Source of the DNA: Vibrio sp. HI00D65
GTDB lineage: Bacteria; Pseudomonadota; Gammaproteobacteria; Enterobacterales; Vibrionaceae
Assembly (NCBI RefSeq): GCF_001635455.1
Contig: NZ_LWEH01000025.1
Location: 124,001 to 188,000, forward strand
Reading direction: 5' to 3'
DNA length: 64,000 bases
A program made the position numbers and the translations under genes. The notes under the pieces are model-generated. The model did not search any database. It had not been told where the DNA came from and saw only the letters and a program-made list of their open reading frames with translations. Shown here piece by piece: positions 9,319 to 17,174 of the stretch. Every line of letters starts with the position of its first letter. Position 1 is the stretch's first letter.

Positions 9319-9323
9319 GTCAT

Positions 9324-9353
9324 AGGATAGATCTTTATCACACTTTTGTGCAA
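9324..9353 (-). promoter_or_regulatory. Sigma-70-like promoter of the riboswitch operon
   Basis: On the minus strand TTGCAC (9353-9348), an 18-base spacer and TATCCT (9329-9324) stand just upstream of the aptamer, so transcription would begin at about 9317, right at the aptamer's 5' edge. The match is good but was found by eye only. Confidence 0.5.
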
Positions 9354-9410
9354 GCGAATGTTTAGAGTGATTTCGACTATAAACAAGCATCAGTATATTT
9401 CGATAAGTAT

Positions 9411-9460
9411 AAAAAAACGCCAATGACTGCCTCTGATTAGAGGTGTTATTGGCGTTTTTT
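9411..9460 (-). terminator. Intrinsic terminator of yebG
   Basis: A 13-bp stem aaaaaacgccaat / attggcgtttttt encloses a second small hairpin (cctct/agagg). It starts 17 bases past the yebG stop and has T-runs on both strands, so it may also insulate the riboswitch promoter from the other direction. Confidence 0.8.
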
Positions 9461-9476
9461 AGAAAGTTTCAGCTAA

Positions 9477-9770
9477 TTAAGCTGCATCTTCTTCTGCGTC
9501 TTCAACCGCTTCAAGCTTCTTCGCTTTTTTCGGAGCTGGTTTACGCTTCGCACCTAATGCGTAAAGAACTTCTTCTTTGTTCTTGGCTAGGTACATTGCA
9601 AGTTCTTCTTGCTTGCCTTCATTTTCAACTAAATCGCTTTTGCCTAACAGTTCAAAAAGCTCATCAGCCATATCCAGCATTTTGTCGTATGCGTCAGCTT
9701 CGGCTTTAGAGGTAAAAGTCATTTTCTCTTCTCCGTTGCGTTCCACCACGTACTTGACGATAACAGCCAT
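9477..9770 (-). CDS. yebG: SOS-regulated YebG family protein
   Basis: A 97-residue protein aligning with E. coli YebG over the N-terminal block (AVIVKYVVERNGEEKMTFTS, EADAYDKMLDMADELFE). YebG is a small DNA-damage-inducible protein of the LexA regulon; its function remains undefined. The C-terminus is Lys/Ala/Glu rich (KRKPAPKKAKK... EDAEEDAA). The frame extends upstream to 9863, but the family N-terminus (MAVxVKYVV), an AGAGGATTAACC ribosome binding site and the LexA box at 9798-9817 inside the extension show that translation starts at 9770. Single-gene unit with its own terminator. Confidence 0.93.
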   Translation of the reverse strand: MAVIVKYVVERNGEEKMTFTSKAEADAYDKMLDMADELFELLGKSDLVENEGKQEELAMYLAKNKEEVLYALGAKRKPAPKKAKKLEAVEDAEEDAA

Positions 9771-9797
9771 GGTTAATCCTCTAAGTTTGATAAATTT

Positions 9798-9817
9798 TAC
9801 TGGCTTTTTATACAGTT
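9798..9817 (-). promoter_or_regulatory. LexA (SOS) box of yebG
   Basis: On the minus strand AACTGTATAAAAAGCCAGTA matches the LexA consensus CTGT-N8-ACAG except for one position in the second half (CCAG). It lies 28 bases before the yebG start codon, as expected for an SOS operator overlapping the promoter. Confidence 0.75.
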
Positions 9818-9990
9818 TCTGAGTGTCTAAGTCTAGCAACATACCTTTGAATGAGAGATACATTCAATTAAGCGAATACTTATTATACGCGGAGGTGCGT
9901 AATATTTTTATGACTGATGGAAATGCAAAATCATCCCTTTATCATTTTTAGCTATTACTAGCATTTACTTTACACTTGTTGTTATAACGT

Positions 9991-10010
9991 CGTTAGTTAA
10001 ATGTGAACGC
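9991..10010 (+). promoter_or_regulatory. LysR-type operator upstream of TDT transporter 1
   Basis: CGTTAGTTAAATGTGAACGC contains CGTT-N11-AACG, a textbook T-N11-A LysR box. Its end is 84 bases before the ATG at 10095. The site at 12080-12099 beside the LysR gene matches at 17 of 20 bases and lies at almost the same distance from the paralogous transporter, which argues that one LysR protein binds both. Confidence 0.6.
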
Positions 10011-10094
10011 ATGTTCTGGATTACTAAACATACTAACACTAATCATAATAGTAGACTGAAAACCCCTAAAAGCAGTTAAGTGTGTAAGAACATA

Positions 10095-11069
10095 ATGATA
10101 AGAAAAGTAACAAGAAAAGCCGTAACAGCACCAACGCCGATGGCTGGCTTAGCTCTTGGTATTGCAAGTCTAGGCTGGTGTTGGGAGAACATCGCTGAAC
10201 TCAATGGGTATGGGCAGTGGTTAAGTGCAGCTGTTGCGAGTGTTTTATTGGTGATTTTGGCAATTAAGTTTCTTTTTCATAATCATGTATTGAGAAAAGA
10301 GCTTGCGCACCCGGTTGCAGGTAGTGTTGTTCCGACTTTTGCCATGGGAACTATGGTTGTTTCAAATTCTGTCGGTCAATTTTATAGTACATTCGGAGAT
10401 GTGCTTTGGTTAATTGCGGTAGCGTTACATGTTTTGTTTTTGATAAGTTTTGTTTGTCATAGAGTAAGAGATTTTGAACTCCATCAATTGGTTCCTGGGT
10501 GGTTTGTTCCACCGGTTGGAATCATCGCAGCAGGACTCTCTTTTTCTGGTAACTCCACAATAGAACCAGTTGCATATGGAGCTCTTGTTTTTGGTATGGT
10601 ATCTCAAGCTGTGATGTTACCAATAATGATTTACCGTTTTATGTTTACACATGAAATCCCAGATACAGCAAAGCCTACAATTGCGATTATGGCTGCTCCA
10701 GCAAGTGTATCGTTAGCTGGCTACCTGACGGTGGTATCCTCACCCTCACCAGTCATTATTGCTTTACTATTTGGAATTGCAGTATTGATGACTGTCATTA
10801 TTTATCTCGCGTTGTTTAAATTATTGAGGTTACCCTTTAGTCCCGGTTATGCTGCATTTACCTTTCCTACGGTAATCAGTGCTACAGCGCTCTTTAAAAC
10901 AGCCGATTGGATGGCAAAAAATGGGTTAGAGGCTAATTATGTTCAACAAGTTAACGGTATGGCAAGTATAGAGCTGCTTGTCGCGACCCTAGTTGTTGGT
11001 TATGTGACTTTTAAGTACGTCAACCATCTTATAATTCAACCGTTTAGGGTTAAGTTGGGCTGTCTTTAG
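10095..11069 (+). CDS. TDT (TehA/SLAC1-like) family transporter, paralog 1
   Basis: A polytopic inner-membrane protein of 324 residues with about ten hydrophobic helices, in the tellurite-resistance/dicarboxylate transporter (TDT, TehA/SLAC1) family. Recognisable blocks are TPMAGLALGIASLGWCWE near the N-terminus, ELAHPVAGSVVPTFAMGTMV, PGWFVPPVGI, HEIPDTAKPTIAIMAAPASV and RLPFSPGYAAFTFP. TDT members carry anions such as malate, sulfite or chloride; the substrate here cannot be told. A GTG at 10080 is also possible, but ATG 10095 aligns with the start of the paralog at 12183. It has a LysR box upstream. The gene is more AT-rich than its twin, so the two copies have diverged or have separate histories. 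Confidence 0.85.
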   Translation: MIRKVTRKAVTAPTPMAGLALGIASLGWCWENIAELNGYGQWLSAAVASVLLVILAIKFLFHNHVLRKELAHPVAGSVVPTFAMGTMVVSNSVGQFYSTFGDVLWLIAVALHVLFLISFVCHRVRDFELHQLVPGWFVPPVGIIAAGLSFSGNSTIEPVAYGALVFGMVSQAVMLPIMIYRFMFTHEIPDTAKPTIAIMAAPASVSLAGYLTVVSSPSPVIIALLFGIAVLMTVIIYLALFKLLRLPFSPGYAAFTFPTVISATALFKTADWMAKNGLEANYVQQVNGMASIELLVATLVVGYVTFKYVNHLIIQPFRVKLGCL

Positions 11070-11181
11070 ACGACTTTCGCAGCGAGATTATTTTCTAACC
11101 CTTCTCGTAAAATCAAATACGGTTAATTTGTCATTTTTAGAAATCGTTACAGATGCTCCTGATTTTAGTATCTAAGATTCA

Positions 11182-12072
11182 TTAGTCTTTCCAACTTTGG
11201 CAGAATTCAATAAAGGTTCGAAGGAGTGGACTTTGATATTTTTCCTTGTGGATTAAAACCCAAAAACGACGTTTCATATCTAGTGGTATGTTTAGCATTT
11301 TTACGCGACCATCTTGAATTGCAGGCTGTGTGGACAGGCGTGATAAGCAAGCTAATCCAAGCCCCGCTGATACCGAGTTGATAAGAGCTTCAGTGGTATT
11401 AAGTTGAAAAGCCTCTTGCCAGTTCTCTAAGCGTGGGGCGATGGTCCGCATAAAGAATTCTCGGGAGCCAGAGCCTCCTTCTCTCAGAATCCATTCTGTG
11501 TTTTCGAGCTCACTTAAATTAGTCAGCCCGCCGTGAAAGTGAGGATAATCCGGTGGGCAGATCACACACATTTCATCTTCAATGAATTGTGTGGAGTCTA
11601 GTTCTGGGTGCATGGTTTTACCCTCAATGAGAGCAATATCGAGTTCGTATGCGATCAACATGTCACAAATCTGCGCGGAATTTGAGATGAACAAGCTTTG
11701 TGAGCGATGATTCGTTTTAGAACGGAAGTCGCTTAGTAGGTAAGGAGCGACTTGGTTACCAATTGTATCGCTAGCACCAATACGTAATTGCCCCGATAGA
11801 GTTTGCTCGTCGTCGAATACATTTTGAATATTTTGAGCTCGGCTGAGTAGTTCATCCGCCAAGGGCAGAAGCCTCTGCCCTTCTTGATTGAGAATTAAGC
11901 GGTTGTTTACTCGATCAAATAAATGATGGCCAATTTGTTTCTCTAGCTCGGATAGCGCCACACTTACTGCAGCTTTAGATAGGAACAGACTAGCTGATGC
12001 TTCAGTTAGTGTTTTGTGCTGAGTGATCGTAGTAAATACTTTCAGTTGTTTAAGAGAGATATGACTAGGCAT
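11182..12072 (-). CDS. LysR family transcriptional regulator
   Basis: A 296-residue LysR-type regulator: N-terminal winged helix-turn-helix (LKQLKVFTTITQHKTLTEASASLFLSKAAVS at about 8-38, SELEKQIGHHLFDR following) and a C-terminal co-inducer domain (LSGQLRIGASDTIGNQVAPYLL onward). The effector is unknown. It is divergent from TDT paralog 2 and convergent with TDT paralog 1. A T-N11-A box abuts its own start codon (12080-12099), so autoregulation together with control of the transporter is likely; a matching box before paralog 1 suggests that both transporters are targets. Family certain; ligand and sign of regulation unknown. Confidence 0.9.
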   Translation of the reverse strand: MPSHISLKQLKVFTTITQHKTLTEASASLFLSKAAVSVALSELEKQIGHHLFDRVNNRLILNQEGQRLLPLADELLSRAQNIQNVFDDEQTLSGQLRIGASDTIGNQVAPYLLSDFRSKTNHRSQSLFISNSAQICDMLIAYELDIALIEGKTMHPELDSTQFIEDEMCVICPPDYPHFHGGLTNLSELENTEWILREGGSGSREFFMRTIAPRLENWQEAFQLNTTEALINSVSAGLGLACLSRLSTQPAIQDGRVKMLNIPLDMKRRFWVLIHKEKYQSPLLRTFIEFCQSWKD

Positions 12073-12079
12073 GATATTC

Positions 12080-12099
12080 CGTTAATTAAATTTGAACGT
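12080..12099 (+). promoter_or_regulatory. LysR-type operator between the LysR gene and TDT transporter 2
   Basis: CGTTAATTAAATTTGAACGT holds CGTT-N11-AACG in the divergent region, 8 bases from the LysR start and 83 bases before the TDT start at 12183. It matches the site at 9991-10010 at 17 of 20 bases. The downstream stretch CCCC(T)TAAA..CAGTTA is shared by both promoters too. Confidence 0.65.
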
Positions 12100-12182
12100 T
12101 GGTTTTAAATAATTAGATATATTAGAACGAAGTGCAAGAGTAACATCCCCTTAAAGACAGTTAGCCGAGATTTGAGGTCGTG

Positions 12183-13178
12183 ATGATAAAAAGCGTAAAA
12201 GAAAAAATAACAGGAGCTCCAACACCCATGGCAGGGTTAGCACTAGCAATCGCAAGCTTAGGTTGGTGCTGGGATGGTGTTTTAGTCGCACAAGGTATTT
12301 TGCACACTCCTGGTTTAGTGCAGTGGATCAGTGCGGGTATTGCGGCAGTATTACTTCTTGTTTTAGCTGTGAAGTTTCTGATTCATGACCATCTATTGCG
12401 TGAAGACCTTGCTCACCCAGTGGTGGGTAGTGTGGTTCCAACATTGGCGATGGGCTGCATGGTGGTATCAGCATCTTTAGCGCCGATTTCTCAATTCCTT
12501 CAAGAAGCGATGTGGCTAGCGGCGGTTGCTTTACATGTTGTGTTCTTAGTGAGCTTTTTGTACCACAGAGTAAATCAGTTTGAGATTCACCATATGGTGC
12601 CAAGCTGGTTCGTACCGCCAATCGGTATCATTGTGGCAGACGTTTCTTTCTCGGGTAATCCAGTTTTAGAGCCTGTAGCGAACGCGACTTTGGTATTCGG
12701 ATTATTGGTTTACGCTGTGATGCTACCACTGATGGTTTACCGTCTGATCTTCTCTCACGAAGTGCCAGATGCAGCAAAACCAACGATTGCGATTATGGCA
12801 GCACCAGCCAGCCTATCTTTGGCGGGTTACTTAACCGTTACTGCTAGCCCTTCACCAGTGATTATTGGTTTGTTATTTGGTATTGCGGTGTTGATGACGT
12901 TTATTATCTACATGGCGTTTTTCAAACTACTTCGTTTACCATTTAGCCCTGGCTATGCAGCGTTTACCTTCCCAATAGTGATTGGTGCAACCGCCTTGTT
13001 TAAATTAGCTGCGTGGATGCAAGCACAAGACATTGAAGCGCATTACGTTAATCAAGTATTTGGCCTTGCATACCTTGAACTGATTGTGGCTACTTTGGTG
13101 GTAGGTTATGTCGCTGTTCGTTACTACATGAACTACAAACCTCATCGCGTTTTGGGTGCGGTAGCCGATAGATTGTAA
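12183..13178 (+). CDS. TDT (TehA/SLAC1-like) family transporter, paralog 2
   Basis: A 331-residue polytopic membrane protein closely related to the product at 10095: the same TPMAGLALAIASLGWCWD start, HPVVGSVVPTLAMGCMVVSAS, PSWFVPPIGIIVADVSFSGNP, HEVPDAAKPTIAIMAAPASL and RLPFSPGYAAFTFP. The in-frame GTG at 12180 overlaps the ATG at 12183; GAGGTCGTG stands just before the ATG. It lies divergent to the LysR gene with the shared operator between. Anion export or uptake is the family role; the substrate is not deducible. Its codon use looks like the core genome here, so this is probably the resident copy and 10095 the diverged one (inference). Confidence 0.87.
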   Translation: MIKSVKEKITGAPTPMAGLALAIASLGWCWDGVLVAQGILHTPGLVQWISAGIAAVLLLVLAVKFLIHDHLLREDLAHPVVGSVVPTLAMGCMVVSASLAPISQFLQEAMWLAAVALHVVFLVSFLYHRVNQFEIHHMVPSWFVPPIGIIVADVSFSGNPVLEPVANATLVFGLLVYAVMLPLMVYRLIFSHEVPDAAKPTIAIMAAPASLSLAGYLTVTASPSPVIIGLLFGIAVLMTFIIYMAFFKLLRLPFSPGYAAFTFPIVIGATALFKLAAWMQAQDIEAHYVNQVFGLAYLELIVATLVVGYVAVRYYMNYKPHRVLGAVADRL

Positions 13179-13305
13179 AGGGCAATAGTTCAAAAGATAA
13201 ACGGACCTTTAGCTTTCGGTATTTCATAAGCTTATATTCCTAAATCAAACTCAGTACTTATGCTAATCTGGCAGTATATTGTGGCAAGATTAGCGTGAGT
13301 GCACT

Positions 13306-16300
13306 TTGTTTACTGTTTACCATTCCAATAAAGTTGATACTTTAAAAATTCTTCTCGTTCACTTGATCAAAAGTGACCCTTTAGCCAATCCTTTCGAAAA
13401 AGAGCAGATCTTGGTTCAGAGCCCGGGTATGTCTCAATGGCTTAAGATGGAACTCGCCAAAGAGTTTGGTGTAGCAGCAAATATCGATTTTCCTCTTCCA
13501 GCAACCTTCATTTGGGATATGTTTACCCAAGTGCTTCCTGACGTACCGAAACGCAGTGCTTTTAACAAAGAAGCAATGACGTGGAAGCTGATGAGTTTGC
13601 TACCCGCGAAACTTGACCACCCTGATTTCTTACCCCTACAGCGCTATCTTGAAAACGACGAAGATGGCTCTAAGTTGTATCAATTAGCCGAGAAAATTGC
13701 CGATATCTTCGATGGCTACTTGGTATATCGCCCTGAATGGATGGCGATGTGGGAAGCGGGAGAGCCCGTTGCAGAATTGATTGATAGTGAAGGGCAACAA
13801 GAGCACCCTTGGCAGCCAATTTTGTGGAAGGCACTCTACGAGCAAACACTGTCTCAAGGCCAATCAAAATATCACCGTGGTAACTTGTATCATGACTTCA
13901 TTGAAGCGTTAGCTAACCAACAAGGGCAATTACAACACTTGCCTAAACGTCTATTTGTGTTTGGTATTTCGTCACTGCCTCCTCGCTACATGGATGCCTT
14001 GAAAGCGCTTGGCGAAAAGATTGATGTTCACCTGATGTTTACCAACCCTTGCCAACATTACTGGGGTGATATTCGTGACCGTAAATACTTGGCAAGAGTA
14101 GAAGCGCAGCGTCGTAAGCAGTTTGCTCTGGTTGATGGCTTGCCTCAGCTAGAAGGTGAAGTCTCGCCATTGAAAGATGGTATTGAAGCCAATGTCGAAG
14201 ATGAGCTGCATACTAGCCAAGCAGTAGGCAATAGCTTACTCGCATCCATGGGTAAGCTAGGCAGAGACAATTTGTTCTTGCTGTCTCAATCAGAAAGCGA
14301 AGAGCATGAATTCTTTATTGATGTCGAGAGAGACAGTCTGCTGCATCAACTGCAAGCCGATATTCTTGAGTTAGAAGAACACCAAGACGATCACATCTTA
14401 GATTCAAGTAGCCATAAACAGGTGGTTGAGTTGGGCGATCGTTCGTTGACGGTACATGCTTGTCACAGCCCAATGCGTGAAGTTGAAGTTCTTCATGATC
14501 AGCTGCTAGCAATGTTTGACGCTGACTCGACATTAAAGCCACGCGACATCATCGTTATGGTGGCAGACATCAATGCTTACAGCCCTGCGATTCAGGCGGT
14601 ATTTGGTAATGCTCCGGGTGAGCGTTATATCCCTTACTCGATCTCGGATCGAACGGCAGACCAAGAGAGCCCGATTCTGACCGCGTTCATGCAGTTGGTC
14701 GCGCTACCAAACACGCGTTGCTTAGCTTCTGAACTTCTAGAGCTACTAGAAATCCCAGCGATGATGGCACGCTTTGGTATTGATGAATTTCAATTTGAGC
14801 AAGCCAAGCAGTGGGTTGAAGAAGCAGGTATCCGTTGGGGTGTCGATTCTTTTACCGCAACCGAGTTTGATTTGCCTGCGACGGAGCAAAATACCTGGCT
14901 ATTTGGTATCCAGCGCATGCTACTGGGCTATGCGATGTCGGATTCTGCAGGTTTGTTTGAAACCGAACATTCTCCAATTGCTGCTTATAACGAAGTTCAG
15001 GGCATTAACGCCGAACTTGCGGGTAAATTAGCGCATTTTATTGATCGTATTGCCCATTACCGTCAACGCCTTGCTGAGACGCAATCCATTGATATGTGGC
15101 GTGAAACCTTGCTGCAAATGATTGATGCTTTCTTCGCGGTTGAGCTCGAAGGCGAGGTGGTGCTTAAATCGATTCGTGATGCACTTTCTCAATTGAATGA
15201 ACAGCTTGATGATGCCTTGTACGAACAAGAGCTATCGCCAAGCATCATCTATCAGTACTTAAACAATAAACTGTCGGGCGCGCGTATCAGTCAGCGTTTC
15301 TTAGCGGGGCAAGTGAACTTCTGTACCCTGATGCCGATGCGTTCTATCCCGTTCAAAACTGTTTGTCTATTAGGTATGAATGATGGAGTTTACCCTCGTT
15401 CAATGCCGCCAGAAGGTTTTGATTTGATGAACGGACGTACTCGACCTGGTGACCGTTCTCGTCGAGATGATGACCGCTACCTATTCTTAGAGGCGATGTT
15501 GTCGGCGCAAGAGTGTTTGTACATCAGTTATGTCGGCCGTTCGATTCAAGATAATACTGAACGAGTGCCGTCGGTATTGGTTTCAGAGTTGATTGAGTAC
15601 TGTCAGCAGAACTACTGCCTAAGTGAAGATAAAGCGCTACCAAGTGATGATTCTGGTATCAAGCTGACTCAAGCAATCAGCTTTGAGCACACCATGACGC
15701 CGTTCAGCCCGGCAGCCTTTATACAAGGTGATGAAAGTCATGTATTGAGCTACGCCAAAGAGTGGCTTCCTGCGGCTAACCGTTCTGGTGAGCGCAGTGG
15801 TGAATTCAATCGCGCGTTGGATGACTTCTTGCTTGGTGCGACTTATCCGTTAGAACTCGACTTGGTTGAGCTGCAGCGTTTCTGGCGCTTGCCGGTGCAA
15901 TATTTCTTTAATCGCCGTCTCAAAGTCGTGTTTGAGCCACCGCTTCCGGTCATGGAAGACGATGAGCCATTCGTGCTTAATGGCTTAGAGAGCTTCCAGC
16001 TTAAAGATGCGTTGCTCCAAGTACTACTCGATCACCCTGAAGGGGCAGATGAAGCGGTTCGCTTGTTTGTTTCTGAACAAAAGGCACAAGGTCGCTTACC
16101 GGTTGGCGCTTTTGGTGATATCGAGTTTGAAACCAACCGTGTTCAAGCGGAAGATTTAGCCAAAGAGATTCGATTTGTAAGTGGGCAGCCACAGCAAGAT
16201 CTCGAGGTAAATATTGAATTTGACGTGTTAGGTGAGGGTAAACCGGTTCGTTTGATGGGTTGGCTGACTCAAAATTATCAATCAGGCTTAGTACGCTTCC

Positions 16301-16782
16301 GTAGCGGTAAAATTCGTTCGCAAGACTACTTGGCTGCATGGATTGATCACTTGTGTTGCGCAGTGATGGGACACGGTAAAACGACTCACATTATTGGCTA
16401 CGACAGAAAAGAAGGCGTGGTGCACCAAACGCTACAACCTATCGGCGATACGCAGCAGGCGAAGAGTTTATTGGCTGAGTTAGTGCGACTGTTTTATCAA
16501 GGTATGACTGCACCACTCCCGTATTTCCCGAAAACCGCCTTGGCCGGCGTTGAAGCGGGTTTTAGCCGCGGTAAGTGGGTCGATGATGAAGAGAAGTCGC
16601 TCAAGAAAATGGCCGATACTTTTAATGACAGCTTCGCTTTTACTGGCGAAGGGCGAGATACCTACATCTCACGTATTTGGCCTAAGTGGGATGATGTGCT
16701 GGCTGCTGAGTCGCGTATGTATTCGACGCTTGTGTTACAGGCGGCAAGGTTGGCGGCTGCCGATCTGAAAGATCAGGAGTAA
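13306..16782 (+). CDS. recC: Exodeoxyribonuclease V gamma subunit (RecC)
   Basis: The 1158-residue Chi-recognition subunit of the RecBCD helicase-nuclease. It aligns with E. coli RecC throughout: VYHSNKVDTLK at the N-terminus, QSPGMSQWLKMELA, ANIDFPLPATFIWDMF, CHSPMREVEVLHDQLLAM, PRDIIVMVADI, LMPMRSIPFKTVCLLGMNDGVYPR and GDRSRRDDDRYLFLEA. The start is a TTG (MFTVYHSN), which matches the MLRVYHSN start of E. coli RecC; no ATG lies nearby. First gene of recC-recB-recD; the ptrA gene that separates recC and recB in enterics is absent, as is normal for vibrios. Confidence 0.97.
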   Translation: MFTVYHSNKVDTLKILLVHLIKSDPLANPFEKEQILVQSPGMSQWLKMELAKEFGVAANIDFPLPATFIWDMFTQVLPDVPKRSAFNKEAMTWKLMSLLPAKLDHPDFLPLQRYLENDEDGSKLYQLAEKIADIFDGYLVYRPEWMAMWEAGEPVAELIDSEGQQEHPWQPILWKALYEQTLSQGQSKYHRGNLYHDFIEALANQQGQLQHLPKRLFVFGISSLPPRYMDALKALGEKIDVHLMFTNPCQHYWGDIRDRKYLARVEAQRRKQFALVDGLPQLEGEVSPLKDGIEANVEDELHTSQAVGNSLLASMGKLGRDNLFLLSQSESEEHEFFIDVERDSLLHQLQADILELEEHQDDHILDSSSHKQVVELGDRSLTVHACHSPMREVEVLHDQLLAMFDADSTLKPRDIIVMVADINAYSPAIQAVFGNAPGERYIPYSISDRTADQESPILTAFMQLVALPNTRCLASELLELLEIPAMMARFGIDEFQFEQAKQWVEEAGIRWGVDSFTATEFDLPATEQNTWLFGIQRMLLGYAMSDSAGLFETEHSPIAAYNEVQGINAELAGKLAHFIDRIAHYRQRLAETQSIDMWRETLLQMIDAFFAVELEGEVVLKSIRDALSQLNEQLDDALYEQELSPSIIYQYLNNKLSGARISQRFLAGQVNFCTLMPMRSIPFKTVCLLGMNDGVYPRSMPPEGFDLMNGRTRPGDRSRRDDDRYLFLEAMLSAQECLYISYVGRSIQDNTERVPSVLVSELIEYCQQNYCLSEDKALPSDDSGIKLTQAISFEHTMTPFSPAAFIQGDESHVLSYAKEWLPAANRSGERSGEFNRALDDFLLGATYPLELDLVELQRFWRLPVQYFFNRRLKVVFEPPLPVMEDDEPFVLNGLESFQLKDALLQVLLDHPEGADEAVRLFVSEQKAQGRLPVGAFGDIEFETNRVQAEDLAKEIRFVSGQPQQDLEVNIEFDVLGEGKPVRLMGWLTQNYQSGLVRFRSGKIRSQDYLAAWIDHLCCAVMGHGKTTHIIGYDRKEGVVHQTLQPIGDTQQAKSLLAELVRLFYQGMTAPLPYFPKTALAGVEAGFSRGKWVDDEEKSLKKMADTFNDSFAFTGEGRDTYISRIWPKWDDVLAAESRMYSTLVLQAARLAAADLKDQE

Positions 16783-16929
16783 GTGACGGTGATCGACAAG
16801 ATCAACCGCATTTGGGCAGAGTCAATGAAAGGCGAAAGAGAGTCGCTGGCAAGCGTTTGGAGTGTCTGCTTTTCTAGAGAAGGGAAGCAAGGTACAGGAA
16901 ATAAAGTGGCCGCCAGTAAATCATTATAG
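16783..16929 (+). CDS. Candidate 48-residue small protein between recC and recB
   Basis: An open frame starts with GTG immediately after the recC stop (TAAGTG), with AGGAG inside the last recC codons; a second in-frame GTG at 16789 gives a more normal spacing of about nine bases. The product (48 or 46 residues) is basic and soluble-looking, contains INRIWAESMKGERESL and one Cys, and has no signal or membrane helix. I recognise no family. Translational coupling to recC is possible, but the frame could be chance; the 245 bases after it before recB hold no other gene that I can support. Confidence 0.3.
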   Translation: MTVIDKINRIWAESMKGERESLASVWSVCFSREGKQGTGNKVAASKSL

Positions 16930-17174
16930 TGTAGGGCGTTCGCTGTACGGCCACAGGTCAGAGGGACCATTATTCTGTGGTTCTAAGTAGGCAATGAGTA
17001 TAAGACTCGAATCGCGCTCTTGAACTCGTGGGCGCATAGTAGCGAGGCGATCCGAATTGATCCGTGAGAGAGATCGCACTAACTATTAACAAATCAGCGT
17101 AGGACGTAAATTGAATGACGTTTTCCACGCTAGGTCACATTTGTAACAACATATTTATCAGAAGGCAGTAAGGC
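16930..17174. other. recC-recB intergenic stretch
   Basis: Non-coding as far as I can see. It ends in AGAAGGCAGTAAGGC, the ribosome binding region of recB. A recB promoter may lie here, but no clear -35/-10 pair stands out. A partly symmetrical run (GGGCGTTCGCTGTACGGCC near 16935) is the only structure noticed. Confidence 0.4.
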
